Shown piece by piece: positions 20,816-28,639 of a stretch of 64,000 bases of DNA (position 1 is its first letter; each line of letters begins with the position of its first letter). Both the position numbers and the translations under genes were made by a program. The notes beneath the pieces were generated by a model, which saw nothing but the letters and a program-made list of their open reading frames with translations, was not told where the DNA came from and made no database searches. The DNA lies in IMG/VR virus record IMGVR_UViG_3300007735_000800, positions 1 to 64,000 of that record; one strand, 5' to 3'. Source of the stretch: a virus.

Positions 20816-23488
20816 TTAAAATATATTGAAGGTAAATGAGGTCACATTGTCTTGACATACTGTTGTTGCATTTGGTAGATCAGTATCTTGACACGGTGTA
20901 CAAAGTCCAGCTGGCCAGACACACCAGTTGTATGATGCACTACCATCTGTTTGGTCACAATCAATTCTAACTTTACATAGATAAGTTGGATCGGCAGTTC
21001 CAACTGTGTCGCTAACATATCCACAACGACTTATCCAAGGTCCCCAATGAGAATTTAAGTTTGAATAACTTTCTTCCCAATCCCATTGAGATATTCTTGA
21101 TTCTGTATATCTTTCAGCATACGATCCAACATTTGGCAATTCCTTCGCGTCTACAAATGCCGATACAGTTTGCTTTAAATGATATCCAAGTGGAGTTACA
21201 TAAAATTTTACAATTGCTGTGGGGTTATCTACTGTTCCACCCAAACTATACTCCGGAGTTGCCCAGTCAATATAATCACCACCACAGTTATAAGAGTTTT
21301 CTTTCCTTCTGCTATACCAAACTTTTGCATTTGCTTCCATTGTGAATGGAGCGCCCATTGAATTGAATGCACTGGCAATTTTTGATAATTTTAATGCTTT
21401 TGATTCATCTATTTTTACAATATATCCAGCTTCTGGAAAATTTCCATTTGTTGCACACATACTAATGTTGGTATACCCATCTGGTGTAGGATAAAAAACT
21501 GGTAAAGGTATACCTGAGGGATTTGTTATGTCAAAATTTGGTGGGAGACATTGATAAGTTATCGTAAGACCTACTTGTCTTTCATTTTCTAATAGCGCTT
21601 CTGCTTGGTAATCAGGTGGATGTGAAGACAGATTATAAGTTATATTTTTAGAACCATCTAATACTGGGTCTACAGGCAATCCCATAGGGGCACTGTACCC
21701 AAGATCGCTGAAATATGTTGTCAAGATACCAGACATAGATATGTCTTGTCTTCGGCCAGTCGGAATACATCTTCCACCAGATATTTCTGTACATGGAAAG
21801 CTATTCCACCATTCCGCAACACACGTTTCACCAGTAAAAATAAAATTTAAACAATCTGGTTCAACTATACAACATTTTTCATATACATCAGGTTCTACAA
21901 TCCTTGTGCATTGGTTGGTCGTATTGCTGCACAAATCTGAAATATATTCATTCCACGTATTTACTCCATTTGGCAATTGTGTATATACCGGTTCTACACA
22001 TATTTTTTTTGCATTTAAAGATTCTAGAGTGGTTCCCCATTCAAACCATCCCGGTTGAATTTTACTTATTAAATAATAATACCCCCTGTATATTCCTATA
22101 TAAATATCAGGATAATCCTCTAGTTTATCCGGATCACAGCAAATAACATTTTGTGGTGCTTCATCGCATCCACATGATGCACAAAAACCAGGAACTTTAC
22201 ACTGTCTTGTTCCAAAAAGATAACGACAGCAGGGGGAATAAAATCCACCGATACCACCACCGTAAAGCGCATTATATGCATCACATAGAGCACCCTCTCC
22301 ACCAGTACACTCTCCAAAAGGAGCCCATTTTATATCTTCTGGCATAGTGTTTGGGTCATCGCTTTTAAAAACAGATTCGCATGTTTCTGGGCATGTTCCA
22401 GGAATTAATAAGTATGATTCTCCACCCAAAGTAAAAGTAATACCATAAACACGAAAACCAGATGGATCTGGACCAGCTTGGTCTATCAAGTAATCGTATT
22501 GTGCTTGATTTAAGCATAAAAATAACGGACCTGTTGGGACATCGTTTATAGCATCTCCACATGGACACCAACGATCTATCCAATAAGCGACTACTTCACC
22601 ACCCAATCCAGATGGATTCGTATTTTCTATTCCTCCTGGTTGACCATTTTGTTTTGCACCAGATTTTCTGTTTCCTCCGAATCCGGCGTATCTGGATATA
22701 AATGGATTACACATAGCCCCGGGACCATCATCGGAACCATCAAATGCATACTTTATTCTGTTTAAATTTTGAGTACTAGATCCGCCACCACCACCAGAAG
22801 AATCTCCACCGCCACCTCCACCAAACTTACCACCACCACCACCACCGCCCAAACCAAGATTAAATGGTGTTTGAGTTTGAAATGCACCTCTACCGCCCCT
22901 TGTTACATTTCCAGCAGTTGCATTTCCACCACCAGGAGCTCCTGGAGAAGTTTGTGAAGCGCCTTTGCCTCCATTTAAACCTGAACCAATTACTCCAGAG
23001 GTAATTCCTCCATGACCACCATATCCCACCACGCCTCTTCCAGAACCACCACCACCAGCCACAATCGCTCCAGAATGGCTCGTTGCGGTAGCATTGATTC
23101 CCAGTACACTTCCACCTCCACCCATCCCAGCGGTCGTATACGCAACACCACCGCCAGCATATCCTGTTGAATTTTGTCCGGTATTTCCTGCAGTACCACC
23201 TGCACCGGCTAAAATTTTATAATTTAATTGGGCATTTATTTTATATTCTGCGTATGCTGCATTACCACCTTTAGATGCAGTATTGCTGTTGGCCCCACCA
23301 CCACCGCCACGAGAAATATATAAAACATCACGAGAGCTATCAAAATTACCATTTACGTTTGGTCTATTTAAAAGATTTGGAAATATGGTAGTTGAGGAAT
23401 TGTTGGATATGACTATAGTTGCAAACGCCTTGCATGGAATAGCTATATAAGTTCCACCAGGCTCACAGCAACATGCTTTTTTAGTCAT
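20816..23488 (-). CDS. Large glycine-rich, Cys-rich tail fibre or adhesin (890 aa)
   Basis: Residues about 55-290 are a glycine-rich domain with many GGGGG runs separated by short strands, as in phage adhesin tips and the generic Gly-rich fibre domain. Residues about 300-890 are rich in Cys, Tyr, Pro and Trp with numerous CxxC pairs, suggesting small disulfide- or metal-stabilised modules. The N-terminus contains ACCCEPGG. A late promoter with a ribosome-binding site drives it. Receptor binding is inferred from composition and length. Confidence 0.65.
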   Translation of the reverse strand: MTKKACCCEPGGTYIAIPCKAFATIVISNNSSTTIFPNLLNRPNVNGNFDSSRDVLYISRGGGGGANSNTASKGGNAAYAEYKINAQLNYKILAGAGGTAGNTGQNSTGYAGGGVAYTTAGMGGGGSVLGINATATSHSGAIVAGGGGSGRGVVGYGGHGGITSGVIGSGLNGGKGASQTSPGAPGGGNATAGNVTRGGRGAFQTQTPFNLGLGGGGGGGKFGGGGGGDSSGGGGGSSTQNLNRIKYAFDGSDDGPGAMCNPFISRYAGFGGNRKSGAKQNGQPGGIENTNPSGLGGEVVAYWIDRWCPCGDAINDVPTGPLFLCLNQAQYDYLIDQAGPDPSGFRVYGITFTLGGESYLLIPGTCPETCESVFKSDDPNTMPEDIKWAPFGECTGGEGALCDAYNALYGGGIGGFYSPCCRYLFGTRQCKVPGFCASCGCDEAPQNVICCDPDKLEDYPDIYIGIYRGYYYLISKIQPGWFEWGTTLESLNAKKICVEPVYTQLPNGVNTWNEYISDLCSNTTNQCTRIVEPDVYEKCCIVEPDCLNFIFTGETCVAEWWNSFPCTEISGGRCIPTGRRQDISMSGILTTYFSDLGYSAPMGLPVDPVLDGSKNITYNLSSHPPDYQAEALLENERQVGLTITYQCLPPNFDITNPSGIPLPVFYPTPDGYTNISMCATNGNFPEAGYIVKIDESKALKLSKIASAFNSMGAPFTMEANAKVWYSRRKENSYNCGGDYIDWATPEYSLGGTVDNPTAIVKFYVTPLGYHLKQTVSAFVDAKELPNVGSYAERYTESRISQWDWEESYSNLNSHWGPWISRCGYVSDTVGTADPTYLCKVRIDCDQTDGSASYNWCVWPAGLCTPCQDTDLPNATTVCQDNVTSFTFNIF

Positions 23489-23503
23489 TCAAAATCCTCA
23501 TTT

Positions 23504-23511
23504 TATTTATA
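23504..23511 (-). promoter_or_regulatory. T4-type late promoter with leader
   Basis: TATAAATA (23511-23504) lies 15 bases before the adhesin ATG (23488). The short leader holds TGAGGAT as a ribosome-binding site. Confidence 0.82.
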
Positions 23512-23881
23512 GCACTTGAAGTCCTTCATCATTTGTGTAATAAATTTTATGAAACGCTTCATTACACCATTTTGCACAAATAGGACAGGGCTTTGAATTT
23601 CTAAATTCACCAAATCTATTAAATCTAAAATTCAATAGAATTAATTTTTCACCACGCAAGTTGTCTGGAACTTTTCTATATGCATCCAATTCAGAATGCA
23701 TATCAGGAGTTCTATATCCCAACTTTATTGTGTCGGGATGAGTTTTAAAAATATTTTGACCAATGGATATAATTTTTTTCTTGTATATTACAAGAGAAAT
23801 ATGCTTTTTTTGCCTTTCCATGGCCATAGAAAGTGGCTTGGCAATTGGCAAATAATTTTCAATAACGGATTCTATTTTCAT
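23507..23881 (-). CDS. Cytidine-deaminase-fold protein (124 aa)
   Basis: MHSELDAY (residues 61-68) supplies the HxE zinc/catalytic motif and KPCPICAKWC (97-106) the PCxxC motif, with the expected strand after it (HKIYYTND). Spacing and length fit the deaminase superfamily, including dCMP deaminases and nucleic-acid deaminases. Unlike T4 dCMP deaminase (193 residues) it is short and lacks an obvious allosteric insert. It overlaps the Sm-like gene by one base. Whether the substrate is a nucleotide or nucleic acid cannot be told. Confidence 0.75.
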   Translation of the reverse strand: MKIESVIENYLPIAKPLSMAMERQKKHISLVIYKKKIISIGQNIFKTHPDTIKLGYRTPDMHSELDAYRKVPDNLRGEKLILLNFRFNRFGEFRNSKPCPICAKWCNEAFHKIYYTNDEGLQVL

Positions 23882-24189
23882 TAGTCACTAAGCTTCAACT
23901 TAGACGTTGAATCGAGCTTCTTTGTTGGAGTCACAAGACCACTATTCAAACTTGAATCATATTGTTCTTTTAGTTCATCCAAAGCCTCAACTGAGAAAGC
24001 AATGAATGTTTTTGGAATTTGAACTCCCTTGGATACTTTAGTGTATATCATCCAAGGCATAAGTCCAATTTGTCCCTGTCGCATTGGAACTAAAATTGCA
24101 GGATCTTTTAGAATTACATGAGTGTCCGTTTCTTCAAATCTTGATAAGATCTCTTCACCAGAATTTAATCTAAATATTTTTACATTCAT
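23881..24189 (-). CDS. Sm-like (LSm) phage protein (102 aa)
   Basis: The N-terminal 70 residues have the LSm-like barrel pattern of cyanophage Sm-like proteins: a first strand NVKIFRLNSGEEILSRFEE, a turn and a VILKDPAIL strand, followed by a P-W-M-I-Y element. A structure of a phage-derived Sm-like protein is known, but RNA binding in phage is not proven. The C-terminus is a Ser/Lys-rich tail. A second member lies at 44012-44653. Confidence 0.75.
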   Translation of the reverse strand: MNVKIFRLNSGEEILSRFEETDTHVILKDPAILVPMRQGQIGLMPWMIYTKVSKGVQIPKTFIAFSVEALDELKEQYDSSLNSGLVTPTKKLDSTSKLKLSD

Positions 24190-24238
24190 AATAGTTCCTT
24201 TGTTTCAAAGAATATAATACACTTTTTAATAATAGCAA
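24190..24238 (-). promoter_or_regulatory. Possible sigma70-like promoter and leader hairpin
   Basis: TTGCTA (24238-24233), a 16-base spacer and TATATT (24216-24211) lie upstream of the Sm-like gene. The leader contains CTTTG-AAA-CAAAG followed by AAAGGAA as a ribosome-binding site. Confidence 0.45.
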
Positions 24239-24249
24239 GAATTAATACC

Positions 24250-24924
24250 ATGAAATCATTTAAACAATTTTTAATAGAACAATCTCAAAATCAGCAGATT
24301 AAATGTGATATAAATGGTATATGTAAGATTATTAGACAATATGAATCGGGTGGTAATGAAACAAAAATACTTTCAAGATATCTTGACAGTAAAGATCTTC
24401 CAACAATAGGACATGGACATTTAATTACTCCAGAATCTGAACAAATTTTTTCTGACGTTTTTCCGGCAGAACACCAATCAGATCCTGATTTTGGCAAAAA
24501 AGTTCTTTCAGGACAAGCATCACTAACTCCAGCTCAAGTTGAGACATTATTTGCCAGAGATGTTCAAGTTCGTCTTCCCAGTGTTGTAAAAATAATTCCA
24601 AATTTTAATTCAATGACTTCTGAACTACAAGGAGAACTTGTATCAGAATACTTTAGAGGTATGTTAGGCAAATCACCAAAAGCAGTAGAATTAATAAATC
24701 AAAATAAATTTGATGAAGCTGCTACAGAATACATAAATGCATCGGAATACCGTGAAGCCAAAAAAGAAAAATCAAAAAATCGCGGAATAGGAATTCGCAT
24801 GGATAATTTGGCAAATGCCCTTAAAACGGAATTGCAACGTCGCAAGGAACGTCAGCAGTCTTCGCAACCCACCAATCAGGCTCCTCCGAATAACTCCACT
24901 TCGCAAAACGCACCTTCTCGTTAA
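24250..24924 (+). CDS. T4-type lysozyme (GH24) with possible capsid-targeting N-terminus
   Basis: Residues 30-60 hold the GH24 active-site pattern: QYESGG (E32 as T4 E11), an Asp near 46-49 (as D20) and LPTIGHGHLIT (T52 as T26). The helical lobe (NQNKFDEAATEYINASEY) and an IRMDNLANAL helix follow. The N-terminus MKSFKQFLIEQ strongly recalls the T4 internal-protein targeting peptide (MKTYQEFIAEA) and has L-I-E at the cleavage position. The last 30 residues are Gln/Asn/Pro-rich. It may be packaged or act in entry; ordinary endolysin action is the alternative. Confidence 0.85.
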   Translation: MKSFKQFLIEQSQNQQIKCDINGICKIIRQYESGGNETKILSRYLDSKDLPTIGHGHLITPESEQIFSDVFPAEHQSDPDFGKKVLSGQASLTPAQVETLFARDVQVRLPSVVKIIPNFNSMTSELQGELVSEYFRGMLGKSPKAVELINQNKFDEAATEYINASEYREAKKEKSKNRGIGIRMDNLANALKTELQRRKERQQSSQPTNQAPPNNSTSQNAPSR

Positions 24925-25384
24925 GGTAATACTTTCTATACGCAACAACAGCGTTGCTATCTTTATATTGATCTGGCATTGCTTGAGCAAAGGGAGTCAA
25001 GGACCCCTTTGGGATATTAACAGGAATATCATAAAGTTCATCCAAAAGCATTTGCTCCATAACATGAACTTTATTGTATCTACGGGTATACTCTTTGCAA
25101 AGAGCATATGCATGTCTCCAAAGCCACATGTAATTGGCCTTTGTCTCTCTGGCCCAAATAGTGCATGGGTGATTAACCATCGTAGCCTTGCAGATATTTT
25201 TCTTCGTACAAATAAATGTCTTGTATTTTCTCTTACCAGTATTGACCTCAAGAGGATCGCCATCCAAAACATGGTGTGCGGTAGAAAGCAACTGGCAAGA
25301 TTCAAGAATCATCTTGACGACATGTTTATCGCACATCATTCGGGCAGAAGTTGCAGCGTCACTGTCAAGTACAAAAATATTCAT
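24821..25384 (-). CDS. Conserved phage protein of unknown function (187 aa)
   Basis: Sequence features shared with a family found in many large marine-type myophages are recognisable: CDKHVVKMILESCQLL near residue 18, NHPCTIWARE near 70, LTPFAQAMPDQYK near 130 and AYRKYYLNEK near 147. The invariant-looking His, Cys, Trp and Asp residues suggest an enzyme, but the reaction is unknown to me. Its last 104 bases overlap the 3' end of the converging lysozyme gene. It overlaps guaC by 4 bases upstream. Confidence 0.78.
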   Translation of the reverse strand: MNIFVLDSDAATSARMMCDKHVVKMILESCQLLSTAHHVLDGDPLEVNTGKRKYKTFICTKKNICKATMVNHPCTIWARETKANYMWLWRHAYALCKEYTRRYNKVHVMEQMLLDELYDIPVNIPKGSLTPFAQAMPDQYKDSNAVVAYRKYYLNEKVRFAKWSYSEEPDWWVAKTADVPCDVAIPF

Positions 25385-26412
25385 ATTTCATTGCTCTCAA
25401 ATACGTTGTTAATGGTTCTGTTGACTCTTATCAGTCTACCACGATTATAGAGATCTGGCAAGTCAAAAGCACCAACATATGAACAAGCAGATCTAATCCC
25501 ACCAAAAATTTCTTGAATGGTCTTTTTTACAGATCCCTTATAAGGAACCTCAACTGTTCTTCCTTCAGAGGCTCTGTAATCAGAAAGACCACCATTGTAT
25601 TTTTCATTTGCTGTTTTACTACTCATTCCGTAATGGAGCATTTTTAGCTCTCCATGTTCTCCATGTCTTATTTCACCGCCACACTCATCGTGACCGGCAA
25701 AGATACCACCAGCCATCACAAATGCAGCACCAGCAACAAATGATTTTGCAAAATCACCTGGATGAATTATACCACCATCAGCAACGATCCCAATACCTAA
25801 CGCATTTGCGGTTTCCACACACTCTAGCACCGCTGAGAGCTGTGGGTACCCCACTCCGGCTATTCTCCTGGTCAAACACATTGATCCCGATCCTATTCCC
25901 ACTTTTACCAGATCTGCACCAGCCTCTGACAATGCCACGACCCCCTCTGGGGTTACTATATTTCCTGCAATCAATATCGATTTCGGCCATTTTTGTCTAA
26001 CCTTTCTTGTAAAATTATGAAATTCTTTCATGTAGCCATTAGCTACATCTACGCAAACAAATGTAGGGTCACTTATACTTGATGTGTCTACAAACAATTT
26101 ACTATCAGAATCCAATCCAAGAGTTAAAGTTACATATTTTTCTCTATCAGGATAGCTTGTAGCAAAGTTAGAATAATAGTCTCCACCTTTTCTCAGACAC
26201 GTAACAACTTTATATTCTGAAAGAGCCAAGGCCATATTGTGTGTTCCTATTGTTGACATATTTGCCGCCATAATAGGAACTCCAGACCAAGTTGATCCTG
26301 AATTTAAAACAGTATCCACTTCAAGGGATACATCTTTTCTAGATTTTACATCACTTATTCCCGGTACAATCAGAACATCATTATAATCTAATTTAGTGTC
26401 GTTTATTGTCAT
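25381..26412 (-). CDS. guaC: GMP reductase (phage-encoded)
   Basis: This 343-residue protein has the size and motifs of GMP reductase: LDYNDVLIVP at the front, VDVANGY near 121, VGIGSGSMCLTRR (catalytic Cys at 179) and AGVGYPQLSAVLEC, then FVMAGGIFAGHDE. The C-terminal YRASEGRTVEVPYKG and GGIRSACSYVGA blocks match GuaC rather than the larger IMP dehydrogenase with CBS domains. It converts GMP to IMP with NADPH, feeding adenine nucleotide synthesis. It appears leaderless behind a TTGACA promoter. Confidence 0.88.
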   Translation of the reverse strand: MTINDTKLDYNDVLIVPGISDVKSRKDVSLEVDTVLNSGSTWSGVPIMAANMSTIGTHNMALALSEYKVVTCLRKGGDYYSNFATSYPDREKYVTLTLGLDSDSKLFVDTSSISDPTFVCVDVANGYMKEFHNFTRKVRQKWPKSILIAGNIVTPEGVVALSEAGADLVKVGIGSGSMCLTRRIAGVGYPQLSAVLECVETANALGIGIVADGGIIHPGDFAKSFVAGAAFVMAGGIFAGHDECGGEIRHGEHGELKMLHYGMSSKTANEKYNGGLSDYRASEGRTVEVPYKGSVKKTIQEIFGGIRSACSYVGAFDLPDLYNRGRLIRVNRTINNVFESNEI

Positions 26413-26447
26413 TGACTATATAATGGCACAATATCTTTGAGTGTCAA
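26413..26447 (-). promoter_or_regulatory. Promoter of guaC, probably leaderless
   Basis: TTGACA (26447-26442) is followed by an AT-rich -10 region (ATTATATA) that ends four to six bases before the ATG at 26412. The exact hexamer is ambiguous (ATTATA with N17 or TATATA with N19), but either leaves essentially no leader. Confidence 0.65.
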
Positions 26448-26623
26448 TTAATATTTTCTTCTTCAATTTTTTTTATTATATCCCTGAGAGATATCATCTT
26501 TTGGGCAAGTTCTTTTGAAGACAATTTTTCTTTTAAATAGTTCTCGTAATTGGATATTACTAATTTTGCTTCTCTGAAGAGCAAAGCATAAAGATGATCT
26601 TTTTTTGTGTTTGGTGTATCCAC
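26444..26623 (-). CDS. Small helical late protein with GTG start (59 aa)
   Basis: The frame runs from GTG at 26623 to TGA at 26444. It is chosen because a late box lies exactly five bases before the GTG. The product is helical and charged (YALLFREAKLVISNYENYL, then KLSSKELAQKMISLRDIIKK). Function is unknown. Its stop overlaps the -35 of the guaC promoter. Confidence 0.65.
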   Translation of the reverse strand: MDTPNTKKDHLYALLFREAKLVISNYENYLKEKLSSKELAQKMISLRDIIKKIEEENIN

Positions 26624-26636
26624 AAAAATATTTATT
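26624..26636 (-). promoter_or_regulatory. T4-type late promoter, leaderless GTG
   Basis: AATAAATA (26636-26629), five T's and GTG at 26623. The box overlaps the last codons of the upstream gene. Confidence 0.72.
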
Positions 26637-27330
26637 CAATTTCACTTGAATCGTCGCGGACGAAACGAATTAAAGTTTCCAAATAAAAAGAAGACCAGTC
26701 TCCTTTTATTAAATTCCACACCAAAATTCTTCTTCCGGCCAAACCCGAAAATGCATCATATCTAACATCTGATTGAGATTGTGGAACAAGTTCTTCTGAA
26801 AGAGTACATATTAATCTATCCGCTCTTCCATCTATTCTTACAAATTCTACGGTACATATACCGCTCAAAAGTTCGAATAGGAGCTCTGTTTGAGATATAT
26901 AGCTTGCTTTGAAGTATTTTTCTTTTGTTGTTATTACAATTTCTGCCAATTGATCTACTGAGGGATCGTATGTTTTATTTTCTGCCAAAGCTGTAGTAAA
27001 TTTTATAAAATTTTCAGAAGAACCAAAATATCCTTTTAAAAAGTCATTAAAAAGTTTGTCTTTTGTTGATATAGTTTTGTATAAAGATGATCTGTAATCT
27101 GATTCAAAATAATCTTCTACTTGTTTATCTTCGATATAGGAAGGATCGGCCACTTCAGAATCTAAAAAAGAATCTTCTATGTCTTTTTGCTGTTTATTAT
27201 ATGTTTCGGGATCATATACCAAATGTGAAAAAAGAACATCATTTTTTACAGGATTTTTATAAATGTTTTCTCCTATGGGAGGTACATTTGGTAACAACAA
27301 ATCTGGTGTTTTATCTTCTTCTTCTGCCAT
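26632..27330 (-). CDS. Phage protein with C-terminal SH3/WYL_2-like domain (232 aa)
   Basis: The N-terminal 85 residues are acidic with a Tyr/Asp-rich stretch and appear flexible. A middle helical domain follows (LFNDFLKGYFGSSENFIKFT). The last 75 residues have TVEFVRIDGRADRLICTL and RRILVWNLIKGDWSSFYLET, the same layout as the SH3-like protein at 543-890. It overlaps its upstream neighbour by one base. A virion-associated role is possible; no function is assigned. Confidence 0.65.
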   Translation of the reverse strand: MAEEEDKTPDLLLPNVPPIGENIYKNPVKNDVLFSHLVYDPETYNKQQKDIEDSFLDSEVADPSYIEDKQVEDYFESDYRSSLYKTISTKDKLFNDFLKGYFGSSENFIKFTTALAENKTYDPSVDQLAEIVITTKEKYFKASYISQTELLFELLSGICTVEFVRIDGRADRLICTLSEELVPQSQSDVRYDAFSGLAGRRILVWNLIKGDWSSFYLETLIRFVRDDSSEIE

Positions 27331-27578
27331 TAAAATTCAAATATTGTTTTATTTTTATCTGAATTGTAAGATTTTAATTTTTCTTTTTTTGTTTCTAGAT
27401 ATTGCAAAAATACATTTTCAAGTTGTTTTGGAAGTTCTACAAAGTATTTTGTAAAGGGTTTTCTTTTTTCCTTTTCAATATCCAATAATATGTTTTCAAA
27501 ATCCCTTATTAAAGATGTTTTATTTTCCGGGGATATTTTTGATAAAACAAACTTTAAATTTTCTTCTTTTTTTATCAT
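27330..27578 (-). CDS. Hypothetical protein (82 aa)
   Basis: A Lys/Glu-rich helical protein (LKFVLSKISPENKTSLIRDF, then KPFTKYFVELPKQL). It overlaps the genes on both sides by 1-4 bases, so it belongs to the 27799-to-26632 late unit. No family is recognised. Confidence 0.65.
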   Translation of the reverse strand: MIKKEENLKFVLSKISPENKTSLIRDFENILLDIEKEKRKPFTKYFVELPKQLENVFLQYLETKKEKLKSYNSDKNKTIFEF

Positions 27579-27799
27579 TGATCAAAAGGCATTCCAAAGC
27601 TTTTTCGCTGTGGTTTAAAATCTTGTAAAAGTTTCTGTCTATAGTCTTCATGGTTTATTTTTGGCTGTGGAATGTAGTTAACGGAAGAATTGGATCTTTT
27701 GTACTCTTCAGATAAAGGTGAAACCTTATTTTTATGTTTTTTGTGCAATTCTGCTATTGTTTCTTCCAAAGATTTTTTATTATTTTGTGAGTTCAACAT
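27575..27799 (-). CDS. Hypothetical protein (74 aa)
   Basis: A basic, probably disordered protein with a helical start (SLEETIAELHKKHKNKV) and Pro/Lys-rich end. It is the first gene of its unit, with a late box and AGAGGAA upstream. No family is recognised. Confidence 0.65.
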   Translation of the reverse strand: MLNSQNNKKSLEETIAELHKKHKNKVSPLSEEYKRSNSSVNYIPQPKINHEDYRQKLLQDFKPQRKSFGMPFDQ

Positions 27800-27817
27800 A
27801 AAAATTATTCCTCTAGT

Positions 27818-27837
27818 TATTTATCATAAATATTCAT
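27818..27837. promoter_or_regulatory. Overlapping divergent late promoters
   Basis: On the plus strand CATAAATA (27825-27832) lies five bases from the gp13 ATG (27838), giving a leaderless start. On the minus strand GATAAATA (27825-27818) gives a leadered transcript for the 27575-27799 gene. Confidence 0.8.
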
Positions 27838-28638
27838 ATGGTACCAGTAACACGCCAAGAATTCATAGATTATTGCTATAGATCTTTAGGAGCTCCAGTA
27901 GTTCAAATAAATGTAGATCCTTTGCAGGCAGAAGATAGATTGGATGAGGCTTTGGAGTATATGTATGAGCGTCATTTTGATTTCAATCAAAGGGCGCTAT
28001 ATCTTTATCAAATCACTCAAAACGATATTAACAACAAATATTTTGACACAACCCAATTCGGTCCAGCTTTGGGCGCGACAGGATCATGGCCTCTGGCCAC
28101 AGACATTAGAACAATAACAAAAGTGTATAGACCATCAGACGTTTCTGGTGACTACATGTTTGATCTAAGATATCAATTGACATTATTCGATTTCTTTGGT
28201 TTGTATTTTAACCAGGGTGGAATGCAGACTGGACCCATGGCAAGTTACATGGAATCGATGAGTTACTTGAAATTAATAAATGATGTTTTTAATTATCCAG
28301 TATCATATACATTTACAAAAACAACCAATAGATTGTTTTTGGATACGCAATATTCAGCTCTAGTTCCTGGAAGTTATCTTTTGGTTGAAGCTTATGTTCA
28401 AATTAACCCATCTGAATATCCAAAAGTTTGGGCAGATCGTGTATTTAAAAAATATTACACAGCATTATTGAAAAAACAATGGGCACAAAATTTAATGAAA
28501 TTTGCAGGAGTGCCTTTACCGGGTGGGGCACAGCTTAATGCCGGTGCCCTAATGGCTGAAGCAACCAATGAATTGGCTGCAATAGAAGAAAAACTGATAA
28601 AAACGCAAGAATTGCCTCCAGACCCATTAATAGGATAA
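27838..28638 (+). CDS. 13: Neck protein gp13
   Basis: This 266-residue protein matches T4 gp13 (309): LDEALEYMYERHFDFN near residue 40, SGDYMFDLRYQLTLFD near 101, and the C-terminal WAQNLMKFAGVPLPGGAQLN followed by an EATNEL helix. gp13 and gp14 form the neck ring closing the head and accepting the tail. It heads the large plus-strand late block. Confidence 0.9.
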   Translation: MVPVTRQEFIDYCYRSLGAPVVQINVDPLQAEDRLDEALEYMYERHFDFNQRALYLYQITQNDINNKYFDTTQFGPALGATGSWPLATDIRTITKVYRPSDVSGDYMFDLRYQLTLFDFFGLYFNQGGMQTGPMASYMESMSYLKLINDVFNYPVSYTFTKTTNRLFLDTQYSALVPGSYLLVEAYVQINPSEYPKVWADRVFKKYYTALLKKQWAQNLMKFAGVPLPGGAQLNAGALMAEATNELAAIEEKLIKTQELPPDPLIG

Positions 28639-28639
28639 T

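Noticed and set aside
21061-23205. Several ORFs opposite the glycine-rich adhesin gene
   Set aside because: They are antisense shadows of the repetitive coding sequence without promoters or ribosome-binding sites.
25381-26412. IMP dehydrogenase
   Set aside because: No CBS-domain insert, a length of 343 residues and C-terminal motifs match GMP reductase better.
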